From Lysobacterales bacterium (GTDB lineage: Bacteria; Pseudomonadota; Gammaproteobacteria; Xanthomonadales; Xanthomonadaceae), in assembly GCA_016718605.1 (NCBI GenBank), contig JADKCY010000003.1, positions 868,001 through 932,000 on the forward strand: a stretch of DNA of 64,000 bases. The letters run 5' to 3'. The translations under genes were made by a program, and so were the position numbers. The notes below the pieces were generated by a model, which saw only the letters and a list, made by a program, of their open reading frames with translations, was not told where the DNA came from and made no database searches. Below, piece by piece: positions 1 to 9,403 of the stretch (position 1 is its first letter; the number at the start of each line of letters is the position of its first letter).

Positions 1-1369
1 GCAGGCCAGGTAGACGCTGTTTCAGTCGTTGGCGCAAGGCTTTGGGGCTGTGACGCTGACGCAGAATCTCGGCCAATACCGGCTTGGCGGTGGCCCAGAT
101 GTCCAGCTTGGGATCGAGCAGGCGGCCGGTGCCTTCGATGTTGAGCAAGGTCTTCTGCAGCAGGATCAATTGCGGCTGCAAGGTCAGTTGATAGCGGTGC
201 GCCACCTTGAACAGTTTGAGCAGCACTTCGCCCAGTGCAATCTCGGACAAGGGGCGGGTGAAGTAAGGCTCGCAGACCGCGCGCACCGCGCCTTCCAGAT
301 CATCGATCCGCACAGACGCAGGCATCCAACCGGCTTCCAGGTGCAGCTCGGCAATGCGCCGGTAGTCGCGATCAAAGATTGCGGTGAAGTTCTCGGCGAG
401 GTAGTACTGATCGGCATCCGGAAGCGAGCCGACAATGCCGAAATCCAGCGCGATGTAGCGCGGATGCTCTGGTCGTGTCGCATCCACCCAGATGTTGCCC
501 GCATGCGCATCGGCGTGGAAGAAGTTGTCGCGAAACACCTGCGTGTAGAACAGCCGAACGCCTTTCGCCGCCAGCTGCTTACGGTCAATGCCCGCCGCAT
601 CCAGCGCGGCGATGTCATCACTGCGGATGCCCCGCACGCGCTCCAGGGTGAGCACCGATTCGGCGGTCAACGTCCAGTGCACTTCCGGCACGTACAGGTC
701 ATCGGAGTCGAGGAAATTACGCCGCAGCACCGAGGCATTGGCACCTTCGCGTTGCAGGTCGAGTTCGTCGCGCAGCGAACGCGAAATTTCATCGACCACT
801 TCATCCGGGCGGATGCGCTCGGGATCTGGACCAAAGCGCGTTGCCAAGGAGGCCAACACGCGCAGCAGACCGATGTCGGCATCGATCAGCGCCGCAATGC
901 CAGGACGCAAGACCTTGATGACCACTTCACGTCCATCGGCCAACCGCGCCGCGTGCACCTGCGCAATCGACGCCGAGGCCAAAGGCTGGGCATCGAACTC
1001 CGCGAACAACATCGCTACTGGCTGTCCCAGCGAGCGCTCGATCTGGGCAATCGCGATGGCGCTGTCGAAGGGCGCGACCTGATCCTGCAGCATCGCCAGT
1101 TCATCGGCGATATCGGCGGGCAGCAGGTCACGCCGCGTGGAAAGAACCTGTCCGAACTTCACGAAGATCGGACCCAGCGCTTGCAACGCAAGGCGCAAAC
1201 GCCGTCCTCGCGACGCCTGTGTCACTTCGGCGCTGGCACGCGGAATGACCCAGTTCAGCACCCGCAGCACGCGGGCCAGACGCGTACCTTCCAGCAAGCC
1301 ATCCAACCGGTAGCGCGCGGCAACCCGCAGGATGGTGAGGAGGCGCAGCGGGCTGCGGATCAATCGCAT
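1..1369 (-). CDS. ubiB: UbiB/ABC1-family atypical kinase, 3' end cut by window edge
   Basis: The protein belongs to the UbiB (ABC1/COQ8) atypical kinase-like family, which supports ubiquinone biosynthesis at the inner membrane. The reverse-strand translation begins MRLIRSPLRLLTILRVAAR. It carries the family KxGQ motif (KFGQVLSTRRDLLP), an extended segment resembling QLERSLG, an HADAHAGNIW catalytic-loop motif and a DFG-like LDFGIVG motif. About 456 codons are present, while UbiB is usually about 540-560 residues, so the C-terminal region with its membrane helices lies outside the window. The ATG is chosen because AAGGTGAGG stands just upstream. The family assignment is secure. The exact biochemical role of UbiB (ATPase or kinase) comes from family knowledge. 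Confidence 0.93.
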   Translation of the reverse strand, partial: MRLIRSPLRLLTILRVAARYRLDGLLEGTRLARVLRVLNWVIPRASAEVTQASRGRRLRLALQALGPIFVKFGQVLSTRRDLLPADIADELAMLQDQVAPFDSAIAIAQIERSLGQPVAMLFAEFDAQPLASASIAQVHAARLADGREVVIKVLRPGIAALIDADIGLLRVLASLATRFGPDPERIRPDEVVDEISRSLRDELDLQREGANASVLRRNFLDSDDLYVPEVHWTLTAESVLTLERVRGIRSDDIAALDAAGIDRKQLAAKGVRLFYTQVFRDNFFHADAHAGNIWVDATRPEHPRYIALDFGIVGSLPDADQYYLAENFTAIFDRDYRRIAELHLEAGWMPASVRIDDLEGAVRAVCEPYFTRPLSEIALGEVLLKLFKVAHRYQLTLQPQLILLQKTLLNIEGTGRLLDPKLDIWATAKPVLAEILRQRHSPKALRQRLKQRLPGL

Positions 1370-1810
1370 GAGCGCCTCACCTTGTCCCGCCGCCGGCCAA
1401 ATGTCATCTCCTCCAACGCCATCGCCTTTTCCTGCTGTCCGAGGATGCTTTGACCACAGCACAACCACCCCGCCATGCCCGACGGGGGTACCGACCCGGG
1501 AGGTGGGCGCTCAATCGCACCACGACAAGTCTTTGCCAACAATAGAGGCTCGGCACTGGCCGCGTCACGGATCACGTCTCGCAACCCATTGAACCATGGA
1601 CTTTGCCACGCTAACGCATGGTCGCCAAGTCGTGTGACTGATCAGAACAGCGGACGCTGTGCCGCAAGGATGGCGAGCGAACGAATTGCTGTGCACACGG
1701 TGACTAGACGGGTGCGCGCCGCGGATTCCGCGTGACGCGCGAGCGTGCAAAGCCCGCGCAACGAAACTCGCCCCAATCCGCCAAACATGACAACGCACTA
1801 CGTCCGCAAG
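1370..1810. other. Intergenic stretch, no gene recognised
   Basis: About 440 bases separate ubiB, which reads leftward, from the stop of the next leftward gene. Short open frames exist on both strands but none has a convincing ribosome binding site, signal peptide or recognisable family. It probably holds the ubiB promoter. I see no clear terminator hairpin. Confidence 0.5.
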
Positions 1811-2596
1811 CTATGGTTCGAAACCGTCACCGAAAATCCTGATGCCAGGGCCCGTCAGAACGCCTTCAAACTCGCCCACCAGTGGGTGCAGCACGGTCGC
1901 CGCACCCGTTTCCAGATTGATTCGCGAAAACGCGGTCGATCCAGTGGTGTCGACATAGATCCAGGCATACAACTCACCACTGCTGCGGTCAAAGTCCATG
2001 CCTTGCGCATAATTCGCTGACAGTCCGGTGGGCCCAATCAAAGTCGCGTTGCCAGTGCTGTCGATCCGGTAGATGGCATCACTGATGATGCAATGCGCAA
2101 ACAACAAGCCTGTTTCATCCACGGCAATGTCAACAAACATCCGTCCGAAAAAGCTGCTGCGCAGCGTGCTCTCGCCCGTCGCCCGATCGATGGTGTAGAG
2201 GCGCGTGCCGTCGCCATCCGACGTAACCAGATACAAGGGCTCATCACCACCCAAGGTCGCCAGACCCATCACATTGCCTTCGACCCCAGTCAAGACGACA
2301 ATTGGAGTCCAAGCCGCCGTTTCAGGGTCAAGCCGTCCTAGGCTCACACCCGTGTCGCCTGCGCCTGCAGCCAGCAATTCCCCGCTGTATGGGTCATACG
2401 CGAAGCCAAACAGACTCGCCTGACTCACCGGACCGACGACGGTAGCGCTTTGCACGTCTGGCAGGGTAAAACGCTCCAACCGTGTCTCAGGCCACACCTG
2501 CAATTGATAGCCCACGGTCTGTGCGCAAAGCACTCCCGAGGCCAACACACTGGTCGACACCAACAGTCTTGCCACACGTCGCAATAACTTGCACAT
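1811..2596 (-). CDS. Secreted beta-propeller-like protein with C-terminal GFE motif
   Basis: Function unknown. The protein starts MCKLLRRVARLLVSTSVLASG, a Sec signal peptide ending near VLCAQ, so it is probably exported. The mature part (about 235 residues) has repeated short blocks such as LYTIDRATG, IYRIDSTGN and FSRINLETG. These resemble blades of DUF4394/WD40-type propellers that pair a reading with a label. The chain ends IRIFGDGFEP, the short motif also seen at the ends of four other secreted proteins nearby. The start is the ATG at 2596 because AGGAG lies about eight bases upstream; a longer in-frame extension to 2668 lacks such support. It is divergently placed from the BNR-repeat gene at 2841. 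Confidence 0.75.
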   Translation of the reverse strand: MCKLLRRVARLLVSTSVLASGVLCAQTVGYQLQVWPETRLERFTLPDVQSATVVGPVSQASLFGFAYDPYSGELLAAGAGDTGVSLGRLDPETAAWTPIVVLTGVEGNVMGLATLGGDEPLYLVTSDGDGTRLYTIDRATGESTLRSSFFGRMFVDIAVDETGLLFAHCIISDAIYRIDSTGNATLIGPTGLSANYAQGMDFDRSSGELYAWIYVDTTGSTAFSRINLETGAATVLHPLVGEFEGVLTGPGIRIFGDGFEP

Positions 2597-2840
2597 GGTC
2601 TCCGCTCCTGTGGGGTACACCTCAGTGTCTACCCGGTACCCGCCGCCGACTTGACCAATCTCAAGCATTTCCCAAAGAAGTGAGCACCACGCTCAGCACC
2701 TGCGAACGTCAGGATGTTCTTTCACGCACGCGAATGCCGTGTCACACGGCGACTTGCACGTTTGTCAGGCCGCGCCTGATTGACTTTGCAAGGCGATAAC
2801 GCAAGTCTTCTGCTCCCACCCGATTGCGGACGCCCACGTG

Positions 2841-5096
2841 ATGCATACGCCATGGATCCTTGCCTTGGCTCTTGCCTTGGCTTCACAAAGCGCGTTGGCG
2901 CAAACGGCTGTTTGGCAGGCCTTGGGGCCTGGTCCATCGCACGGCGGCCAAGTGGAGAACATCACCAACCGCGAGGTCGTTGGCGCGGTCAATGCGGTTG
3001 CGACCCACCCAAGCAATGCCAGTGTGGTGTTTGTTGGCTCCGTCAATGGTGGCGTCTGGCGCAGCCTGAATGCCGACGCCAGCGCGCCGAACTGGACGCG
3101 GTTGACGGATTCGCTCGGCTCGCTTTCGATTGGCAGCATCGAGTTTGATCCCACCGATGCGCAATTGCAGACTCTCGTCGCTGGCAATGCGCGCACTTCG
3201 AGTTTGGGGCGCGATGGTGGTGCGCTGCTGGGCTTGTTGCGTACCACCAACAATGGCGCGAGTTGGAGCGTGCTGTCTGCACTGGCTAACCGCGAAATCC
3301 ACGGTCTTGCCGCACGCGGCGCGACACTGGTCGCCGCGACCGACAACGGGGTGTATCGCTCAACCGACACGGGCAACACCTTCACACTGTTGTCTGGCGC
3401 GGGAGGTAGCGGCTTGCCGCTTGGCACCAGCATGGATCTGGCGGGGCAATCTGGCGCGCTCGGCACGCTCTACGTCACGGTCACCGGCGGCGTGGCCCGC
3501 GGTGTGTTCCGCAGCACCGATACCGGCGCTACGTGGACGCGGGTATCCGACAGCACAGTGGAAACCCTGATGAACGCCGGCACGGGAACACGACGAACCG
3601 AGGTCGCCGTTGGTGCCGCCGGTCACGTTTTCGTCGCCGTCGTCGGCGACAACGGACGTTTGTCCGGCGTATTGCGCTCAGCCGATGGCAACGCGCCTTG
3701 GACCGATCTTGGTGTGCCGCAAACCTCGGAACAGAATGGCGTGCTGTTCGGCGTTCATCCCGGGGGACAAGGCGGTGTTCATTTTTCGATGGCCGCCGAC
3801 CCGAGCAATTCGCAGGTGGTCTACATCGGCGGTGACCGTCAACCGTATTTTGGCGAGGGTGTATCGGGTAGCAACAGTTTTTTCCCCAATTCGTTGGGGG
3901 CGCTGGATTACTCGGGTCGTCTGTTTCGCGGCGACGCCAGTCTCGCGGCCGGCTCGCGCTGGTCACCGTTGACCCACACCGGCACACCCAACAATTCGTC
4001 TCCCCATGCGGATTCCCGCGATATGGCCTTCGATGCCGCGGGCAACCTCATCGAAACCGATGATGGCGGGATCTACAAACGTACCCAACCCGCCACGGCA
4101 TCAGGGTCCTGGTTCTCATTGAATGGCGATTTGCAAACCGCCGAGTACCACGGTGTTGCTTGGGATGCCGTATCGAACCGCGTCATTGGCGGCGCCCAAG
4201 ACACCGGAACTACCGAACTGCGCACGCCTGGCTCGCCTATTTTTGACAGCGTATCGACGGGTGACGGTGGCGATCCCGTGGTCGAAGATCGCGCATCCGC
4301 GAGCAGCTCGACCCGCTATTCCAGCTTTCAATTTCTCAGTGCGCTGCTCAGACGCGGCTTCAATGCCAGTAATACACTGACGTCGTTCACCTACCCCAGT
4401 CTGAGCCTGCTCAATGGCAGCCCCGCGCTGGAGGCACAGTTCTACACGCCCTTATCGGTGAACCACGCCAGCGCGACGCGCCTGATCATCGGCGCCAACA
4501 ATGGCGTTTACGAGTCGTTGGACGCCGCTGACACGATCACCCAGATCAGCACCGCCAAGATCAATGCCTTCAATGGCGATCCCGTTGTTTATGGCGTTGA
4601 TGGCAATCCGGGATACCTGTTGTTTGGTGCTGGCAACAACCTGTTCCAGCGCGCAAACGATGCCAGCAGTCTGGTCCAGATCAACACTCTGGCCGCAGCC
4701 GTGGTGGATGTCAGTGTCGACACCACGCAGGTAAACACGGTGTTTGCGATCACCCAAACCACGGTACATCACTCCAGCAATGGGGGTAGCAGTTTTGCCG
4801 CAGTGACCGGCAATCTGGTCAGCGGACTTGCACCTGGCCGACTGCGCAGCATGGCGTTTGTTCCGGGCAGCGATCCCATGCTGATTGTCTCCGCCAATCG
4901 CGGGGTGTATTTCTCGCTCGCCAGCGATGGCTACAGCCAGTGGAATGCGCTGGGTACCGGCCTGCCCAATGCCATCGTGTTCGAGTTGGAATACGACCAC
5001 GTGGACAAGGTGTTGCTGGCCGGCACGCTGGGTCGTGGCGCATGGTTGCTGGACCTGTCATCCACGACGGATATCTTCAGGGATGGATTCGAATGA
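2841..5096 (+). CDS. Secreted BNR/sialidase-like repeat protein with C-terminal GFE motif
   Basis: A Sec signal peptide (hydrophobic ILALALALASQSALAQ) precedes about 730 residues resembling BNR/Asp-box and VPS10-type beta-propellers, as in exo-sialidase-like or photosystem-assembly YCF48-like proteins. Asp-box-like repeats are visible: GVYRSTDTGNTF, GVFRSTDTGATW, GVLRSADGNAPW and GVYESLDAADT. Catalytic residues of true sialidases cannot be verified by eye, so no enzymatic activity is claimed. The C-terminus is DIFRDGFE directly before the stop. An in-frame GTG lies one codon upstream (2838); the ATG is preferred although its ribosome binding site is weak. Its stop overlaps the start of the next gene (ATGA), so the two are probably co-translated. 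Confidence 0.8.
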   Translation: MHTPWILALALALASQSALAQTAVWQALGPGPSHGGQVENITNREVVGAVNAVATHPSNASVVFVGSVNGGVWRSLNADASAPNWTRLTDSLGSLSIGSIEFDPTDAQLQTLVAGNARTSSLGRDGGALLGLLRTTNNGASWSVLSALANREIHGLAARGATLVAATDNGVYRSTDTGNTFTLLSGAGGSGLPLGTSMDLAGQSGALGTLYVTVTGGVARGVFRSTDTGATWTRVSDSTVETLMNAGTGTRRTEVAVGAAGHVFVAVVGDNGRLSGVLRSADGNAPWTDLGVPQTSEQNGVLFGVHPGGQGGVHFSMAADPSNSQVVYIGGDRQPYFGEGVSGSNSFFPNSLGALDYSGRLFRGDASLAAGSRWSPLTHTGTPNNSSPHADSRDMAFDAAGNLIETDDGGIYKRTQPATASGSWFSLNGDLQTAEYHGVAWDAVSNRVIGGAQDTGTTELRTPGSPIFDSVSTGDGGDPVVEDRASASSSTRYSSFQFLSALLRRGFNASNTLTSFTYPSLSLLNGSPALEAQFYTPLSVNHASATRLIIGANNGVYESLDAADTITQISTAKINAFNGDPVVYGVDGNPGYLLFGAGNNLFQRANDASSLVQINTLAAAVVDVSVDTTQVNTVFAITQTTVHHSSNGGSSFAAVTGNLVSGLAPGRLRSMAFVPGSDPMLIVSANRGVYFSLASDGYSQWNALGTGLPNAIVFELEYDHVDKVLLAGTLGRGAWLLDLSSTTDIFRDGFE

Positions 5097-6070
5097 ACCG
5101 CAAGACGATCACACGCATGCAAAGGCTGCTGCCACTCTGGGCGCTGTTATTGGTCAGTCACGCGGCACATGCCGTTTCGTTGGTGGCGCTCAGTCCTGGC
5201 GTTTGGGTGGATGAAGCGCAGCAGCGGATTTACCTGTCAGATCCCAGCGGTCAACCCGAGGCCAGATCCCTCGAGGATGCCCGCCTGTTGTGGCGTGCCG
5301 AACAACCGGCAAAGCTGCTGCTTGCCTTGGATCACTATTGGCTGGCACTGGGCCAATCGGGCAGCAGTGGTCGCGGCAAGTTGCTGTTGATCGACAGCAA
5401 TACCGGTTCGCTACACGACGAACTGCTGATCGATTTACCCGCGCAGGTCAGCGCCAGTGTGCTCCCCGAGCCGTTGCGACAGTTCGACGCCGTCGCACGC
5501 GAACACCCGCAAGGTGCGCAACTGCATTGGCGATACCTCGCTCAACCCTTGCGCGGCGCCCTTTTGCAAGCCGATGGCAGTGCCGTTGCGGGTGACGGCG
5601 TGAAGGCCGAGGGTGTCGTCGACATCGTGTTGCGCGATGACCGCTTGCAGGCCACGGCGCGCCCCGATCTAAGCGCGGACCTGGGTGCGCCCGACCCATT
5701 GGTTCCCGAGGCACAACGCTTGCCAACGCTCGGATCCCACACGCGCCAGTTCCGTTCAGCCAATGCCGACCACACCATGAGCTCCGGGCTGGCTGCCGAT
5801 ACGTCGCAAGGGCTGCGCTGGCAGTGGCAACTGGCCAGCACCAGCGGCACGTCCACGACCAATGCCGTCGAATTGCCCTTTGCCTACGCACCGTTTCTCG
5901 TGCTGTCGTCGCGGCTTCTGTATCAAGCACCACCGATGGGCGTGGCAACCTCTGCCGGCCGTTGGCAAGCCGCCGGGGTGCGCTTGGTCCTGCAAGACTT
6001 GGGCGATGGCGAAGTGGTCTGGAGCATCGAGGCGCTCGACCAGATTTTTCGTGGCGCGCTTCCACCATGA
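5093..6070 (+). CDS. Secreted protein of unknown function, coupled to the BNR-repeat gene
   Basis: No family recognised. The ATG overlaps the upstream stop codon (ATGA), with GGATGG a few bases before it, which argues for translational coupling. The N-terminus MNRKTITRMQRLLPLWALLLV followed by SHAAHA is a typical Sec signal peptide. The mature part of about 300 residues is rich in leucine, alanine and glutamine, with a predicted beta-rich profile and no cysteine pattern, membrane helix or GFE motif. An upstream in-frame extension into the preceding gene (to 4940) is out of frame with that gene's protein and is rejected. A role as a companion of the propeller protein is inference from coupling only. 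Confidence 0.7.
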   Translation: MNRKTITRMQRLLPLWALLLVSHAAHAVSLVALSPGVWVDEAQQRIYLSDPSGQPEARSLEDARLLWRAEQPAKLLLALDHYWLALGQSGSSGRGKLLLIDSNTGSLHDELLIDLPAQVSASVLPEPLRQFDAVAREHPQGAQLHWRYLAQPLRGALLQADGSAVAGDGVKAEGVVDIVLRDDRLQATARPDLSADLGAPDPLVPEAQRLPTLGSHTRQFRSANADHTMSSGLAADTSQGLRWQWQLASTSGTSTTNAVELPFAYAPFLVLSSRLLYQAPPMGVATSAGRWQAAGVRLVLQDLGDGEVVWSIEALDQIFRGALPP

Positions 6071-6079
6071 GACAACACG

Positions 6080-6106
6080 CGCTACCTGCGGTCAACGCAG
6101 GTAGCG
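6080..6106. terminator. Perfect 11-bp hairpin between convergent genes
   Basis: CGCTACCTGCG and CGCAGGTAGCG form an uninterrupted 11-bp stem around a GTCAA loop, in the 40-base gap between two genes that converge on it. There is no T-run, so it may be a bidirectional transcription barrier rather than a classical intrinsic terminator. Confidence 0.6.
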
Positions 6107-6110
6107 TGGC

Positions 6111-7511
6111 TCAACGGCCGTAGACATCCTCGAAGCGCACGATGTCGTCTTCACCGAGGTAGGCACCGGACTGCACTTCGATCAGCTCCAACGGTAGCCG
6201 ACCGGGGTTTTCCAGACGATGCACCACGCCCAGCGGGATGTAGGTGCTCTGGTTTTCGGCCAGCAGAATGGTCTCGTCACCGCGCGTGACCTTGGCGGTA
6301 CCACTGACCACGATCCAGTGCTCGGCACGGTGATGATGCATCTGCAGACTCAGCGCGCCGCCGGGTTTGACGGTGATGCGCTTGACCTGGAAGCGCTCGC
6401 CATTGTCGATGGAGTCGTACGCACCCCAGGGTCGATAGACCTTGCGGTGTGTGACCGCATGCGTGCGCCCACTGCCCTTGATCTTGCCGACCACGTCCTT
6501 GACCTGCTGGACCTGATCGCGATGTGCGATCAACAGCGCATCGTCGGTATCCACCACCACCACGTCTTCGAGCCCGATCATCGCGACCAGCCGCGAGGCG
6601 TGCGCATAGGTGTTGCGACAGTTCAGCGCAATCACGTCGCCATGATGCGCATTGCCCTCGGCGTCCTGCGCCGTGGCTTCCCATAGCGCTGCCCAGGAGC
6701 CAACATCGTTCCATCCGGCATCCAATGCAATGACCGCTGCGGCATCGGTCTTCTCCATTACCGCGTAGTCGATGGAATCCGACGGACAAGCGGCGAAGTG
6801 CTCGGCCTGCAGCCGCACGAAATCGGTATCGCGACGCGCCTCATCCAAGGCCTGCCGACAGGCCGCCAACATCGCTGGCTGCCAACGCTGCAGCTCCTGC
6901 AGATAGCGACTGGCGCGAAACAGGAACATGCCGCTGTTCCAGAAATACGCCCCAGACGCGAGGTACGCTTCGGCGGTGGCGCGGTCGGGCTTTTCAACGA
7001 ACTGTGCCACCGCACGCACGCCCTCGCCCGCTGTCGCCTGGATGTAGCCATACCCGGTTTCCGGCGCGGTTGGCACGATGCCGAACGTCACCAGACGCCC
7101 CTCACGCGCCGCGGGCAGCGCCGCCCGCACCACGGCATGAAACGCCGCCTCGTCGCGAATCACATGATCCGAGGGCAGCACCAGCAGCAACGCATCCTCA
7201 CCATCCCGCATGGCCTCCAGCGCCGCCACCGCAATCGCTGGTGCGGTATTGCGCCCGACCGGCTCCAGCAGAATCGCCGACGGCTCCGCACCCATCTCGC
7301 GCAACTGCTCGGCCGCCATGAAACGGTGTTCCTGATTGGCCACCACGATCGGGCGCCGCCCCGCCAACGGCGCCACCCGCCGCCACGTCGCCTGCAACAT
7401 GCTGATGTCCTCGACCAGCGGCAGAAACTGCTTGGGGTAGGACTCGCGCGACAAAGGCCAAAGCCGGGTACCCGAACCCCCGGACAAAATCACAGGCAAC
7501 AGATCGTTCAT
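6111..7511 (-). CDS. xanB: Bifunctional mannose-1-phosphate guanylyltransferase / mannose-6-phosphate isomerase
   Basis: The enzyme makes GDP-mannose from mannose-1-phosphate and isomerises fructose-6-phosphate to mannose-6-phosphate, feeding LPS and exopolysaccharide synthesis in the cytosol. The N-terminal nucleotidyltransferase domain opens with ILSGGSGTRLWPLSRESYPK, the pyrophosphorylase signature. It continues with GRNTAPAIA and FVEKPD. The last 110 residues form the type II isomerase cupin (RPWGAYDSI, LSLQMHHHRAEHW, GVVHRLENPG). The length of 466 residues matches XanB/AlgA/ManC. The ATG at 7511 (MNDLLPVILSGG) is chosen over an upstream in-frame start because the family begins here. It is divergent from the CoA-transferase operon. 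Confidence 0.95.
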   Translation of the reverse strand: MNDLLPVILSGGSGTRLWPLSRESYPKQFLPLVEDISMLQATWRRVAPLAGRRPIVVANQEHRFMAAEQLREMGAEPSAILLEPVGRNTAPAIAVAALEAMRDGEDALLLVLPSDHVIRDEAAFHAVVRAALPAAREGRLVTFGIVPTAPETGYGYIQATAGEGVRAVAQFVEKPDRATAEAYLASGAYFWNSGMFLFRASRYLQELQRWQPAMLAACRQALDEARRDTDFVRLQAEHFAACPSDSIDYAVMEKTDAAAVIALDAGWNDVGSWAALWEATAQDAEGNAHHGDVIALNCRNTYAHASRLVAMIGLEDVVVVDTDDALLIAHRDQVQQVKDVVGKIKGSGRTHAVTHRKVYRPWGAYDSIDNGERFQVKRITVKPGGALSLQMHHHRAEHWIVVSGTAKVTRGDETILLAENQSTYIPLGVVHRLENPGRLPLELIEVQSGAYLGEDDIVRFEDVYGR

Positions 7512-7657
7512 GACGTGGTTCCAGAAAACAGGCTGCAAGGATAACGCTCAAGATCGACAGTCGCCCCCATGCTGCATCGCCACATCGGTCAAAGGTACAT
7601 GCCTGTGTGCGGGGGGCTGCCGTTACACTGCGCGTCTCGCATGCACGGAGGTTCGCC

Positions 7658-8374
7658 ATGACGGCTGGTGGTATCAACAAGGTGTATCCGACCGCCGAGG
7701 CCGCTTTGGCTGGCCTGGTGGCCGATGGGCAGACGTTGGCAGTGGGTGGGTTCGGCTTGTGTGGCATTCCCGAGGCGCTGATCGCGGCCTTGCGCGATTC
7801 CGGCGCGTCCGGGCTAACGGCGATTTCCAACAACGCGGGCGTGGATGGGTTCGGTCTAGGCATGCTGCTTAGCACGCGGCAGATCAAGAAGATGATTTCG
7901 TCCTATGTCGGCGAGAACAAGGAGTTCGAGCGCCAGTATCTGTCTGGCGAGCTGGAACTCGAGTTCAACCCGCAGGGCACCTTGGCCGAGCGCCTTCGCG
8001 CAGGCGGTGCAGGGATCCCGGCGTTCTTCACGCGGACGGGCTACGGCACCATCGTGGCCGATGGCAAGGAGACGCGGCAGTTTCCGGACGGTCATTGGTA
8101 TGTGCTGGAAACGGCATTGAAGGCCGATGTGTCACTGGTCAAGGCGTGGAAGGCCGACAAGGCGGGCAACCTGGTGTTCCGCAAGACCGCACGCAACTTC
8201 AACCCGGCCTGTGCCATGGCGGGCAAGGTCTGCGTGGCCGAGGTCGAGGAGCTGGTTGAGATCGGCGAGATCGATCCCGATCACGTGCATCTGCCCGGCA
8301 TTTATGTCGACCGCATCGTGGTCAACGCCACGCCCGAAAAACGCATTGAACAGCGCACCGTGCGCGCCGCCTGA
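7658..8374 (+). CDS. 3-oxoacid CoA-transferase subunit A
   Basis: Alpha subunit of a class I CoA-transferase (ScoA/LpsI type) that moves CoA between succinyl-CoA and acetoacetate or related 3-oxoacids in the cytosol. The sequence starts MTAGGINKVYPTAEAALAGL and shows VGGFGLCGIPEALI, the glycine-rich CoA-binding motif, then ISNNAG, KKMISSYVGEN and GTLAERLRAGGAGIPAFFT. These are all characteristic of SCOT alpha subunits. The length of 238 residues is normal. ACGGAGG lies seven bases before the ATG, which fixes the start against an in-frame ATG at 7607. The beta subunit follows after ten bases, and a thiolase lies further downstream, consistent with ketone-body or branched acyl-CoA use. Confidence 0.95.
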   Translation: MTAGGINKVYPTAEAALAGLVADGQTLAVGGFGLCGIPEALIAALRDSGASGLTAISNNAGVDGFGLGMLLSTRQIKKMISSYVGENKEFERQYLSGELELEFNPQGTLAERLRAGGAGIPAFFTRTGYGTIVADGKETRQFPDGHWYVLETALKADVSLVKAWKADKAGNLVFRKTARNFNPACAMAGKVCVAEVEELVEIGEIDPDHVHLPGIYVDRIVVNATPEKRIEQRTVRAA

Positions 8375-8384
8375 GGACATCAAC

Positions 8385-9017
8385 ATGGCATGGACACGTG
8401 ATGAAATGGCGCAGCGCGCCGCCCGAGAATTGAGCAATGGCGCGTACGTGAATCTGGGTATCGGCTTGCCGACCCTGGTCGCCAACCACATTCCCGACGG
8501 CATGGATGTGTGGCTGCAATCCGAAAACGGCCTGCTTGGCATCGGGCCGTTCCCGACCGAGGCCGACATCGACGCCGACCTGATCAATGCAGGCAAGCAG
8601 ACGGTCACGGCGCGCGCGGGGGCAAGCTATTTTGGCAGCCACGACAGCTTCGCCATGATCCGCGGCGGCCACATCGACCTCGCCATCCTCGGCGCGATGC
8701 AAGTCACCCATCGCGGCGATCTGGCCAACTGGATGGTGCCAGGCAAGATGGTCAAAGGCATGGGCGGCGCGATGGATCTGGTCGCGGGCGTCAAACGCGT
8801 GGTGGTGTTGATGGAGCACACCGCGAAAAGCGGCGAACACAAGATCTTGCCCGAGTGCACGCTGCCATTGACCGGTGTCGGCGTGGTCAATCGCATCATC
8901 ACCGAACTGGCGGTGATGGATGTGGCGCCCGCGGGTCTGGTGCTGGTGGAAGCCGCGCCCGGCGTCAGCGTCGATGAGCTGAAGGAAAAAACCGGCGTCC
9001 CGTTCACGCAGGCGTGA
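8385..9017 (+). CDS. 3-oxoacid CoA-transferase subunit B
   Basis: Beta subunit of the class I CoA-transferase, carrying the catalytic glutamate that forms the glutamyl-CoA thioester. The family motif SENGLLGIGP is at residues 46-55, and Glu47 is the expected nucleophile. GGHIDLAILGAMQV, GMGGAMDLVAG and the C-terminal TGVPF are all typical. The length of 210 residues is normal. The start ATG is preceded by TGAGGACATCAAC, in which the ribosome binding site overlaps the stop codon of subunit A. The stop codon overlaps the GTG of the next gene, so three genes form one translational unit. Confidence 0.95.
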   Translation: MAWTRDEMAQRAARELSNGAYVNLGIGLPTLVANHIPDGMDVWLQSENGLLGIGPFPTEADIDADLINAGKQTVTARAGASYFGSHDSFAMIRGGHIDLAILGAMQVTHRGDLANWMVPGKMVKGMGGAMDLVAGVKRVVVLMEHTAKSGEHKILPECTLPLTGVGVVNRIITELAVMDVAPAGLVLVEAAPGVSVDELKEKTGVPFTQA

Positions 9018-9403
9018 GCCATTCGCTCGCCCATCAGCTTTGGCGCTTCGGTCTGGTCGGCGGCATTCAATTGCTCGCCGACTGGGCCTGCTTCGTTGCG
9101 CTCAGCGCGCTGGGTGCCGATGTCGTGGCGGCCAATCTGATCGGCCGTGTCAGCGGCGCCAGCCTTGGCTACTGGCTCAATGGGCGATTCACCTTTGCAC
9201 GCCAAGGCGTGCCACAACTGGGCAAGCCCCAACTGTTGCGCTTCCTGTTGTTCTGGCTGCTGATGAGCGGGCTCAGCACGCTGGCCGTCGACCTGCTCGA
9301 TCAGGCCCACGGCCTCTACTGGGCCTGGCTGGGCAAGCCACTGATCGACGCAACCCTCGCGGCAGTCGGCTTTGTGGCGGCGCGCTGGTGGATTTACCGG
9401 TAG
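9014..9403 (+). CDS. GtrA-like membrane protein
   Basis: GtrA-family proteins have four membrane helices and are thought to flip or present undecaprenyl-phosphate-linked sugars. The translation MSHSLAHQLWRFGLVGGIQ reads through four hydrophobic segments (about residues 10-30, 36-55, 72-92 and 104-125). It contains the family features LWRFGLVGG near the N-terminus and YWLNGRFTF in the middle. The length of 129 residues is usual. The start is GTG overlapping the stop of the CoA-transferase beta subunit by four bases. The linkage to acyl-CoA genes is unexpected for this family; it may simply be co-transcribed. A partner glycosyltransferase is not adjacent, but GT2/GT39/LAB_N genes lie near 57-60 kb. 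Confidence 0.85.
   Translation: MSHSLAHQLWRFGLVGGIQLLADWACFVALSALGADVVAANLIGRVSGASLGYWLNGRFTFARQGVPQLGKPQLLRFLLFWLLMSGLSTLAVDLLDQAHGLYWAWLGKPLIDATLAAVGFVAARWWIYR

Noticed and set aside
29..1453. Long plus-strand open frame of 474 codons
   Set aside because: It is antisense to ubiB, whose translation on the other strand has clear family motifs. The plus-strand protein is rich in Arg/Gln/His with no family.
1811..5096. PEP-CTERM or other known sorting tail
   Set aside because: The ends lack the hydrophobic helix and basic cluster of those tails; only the short Phe-x-x-Gly-Phe-acidic motif is shared.
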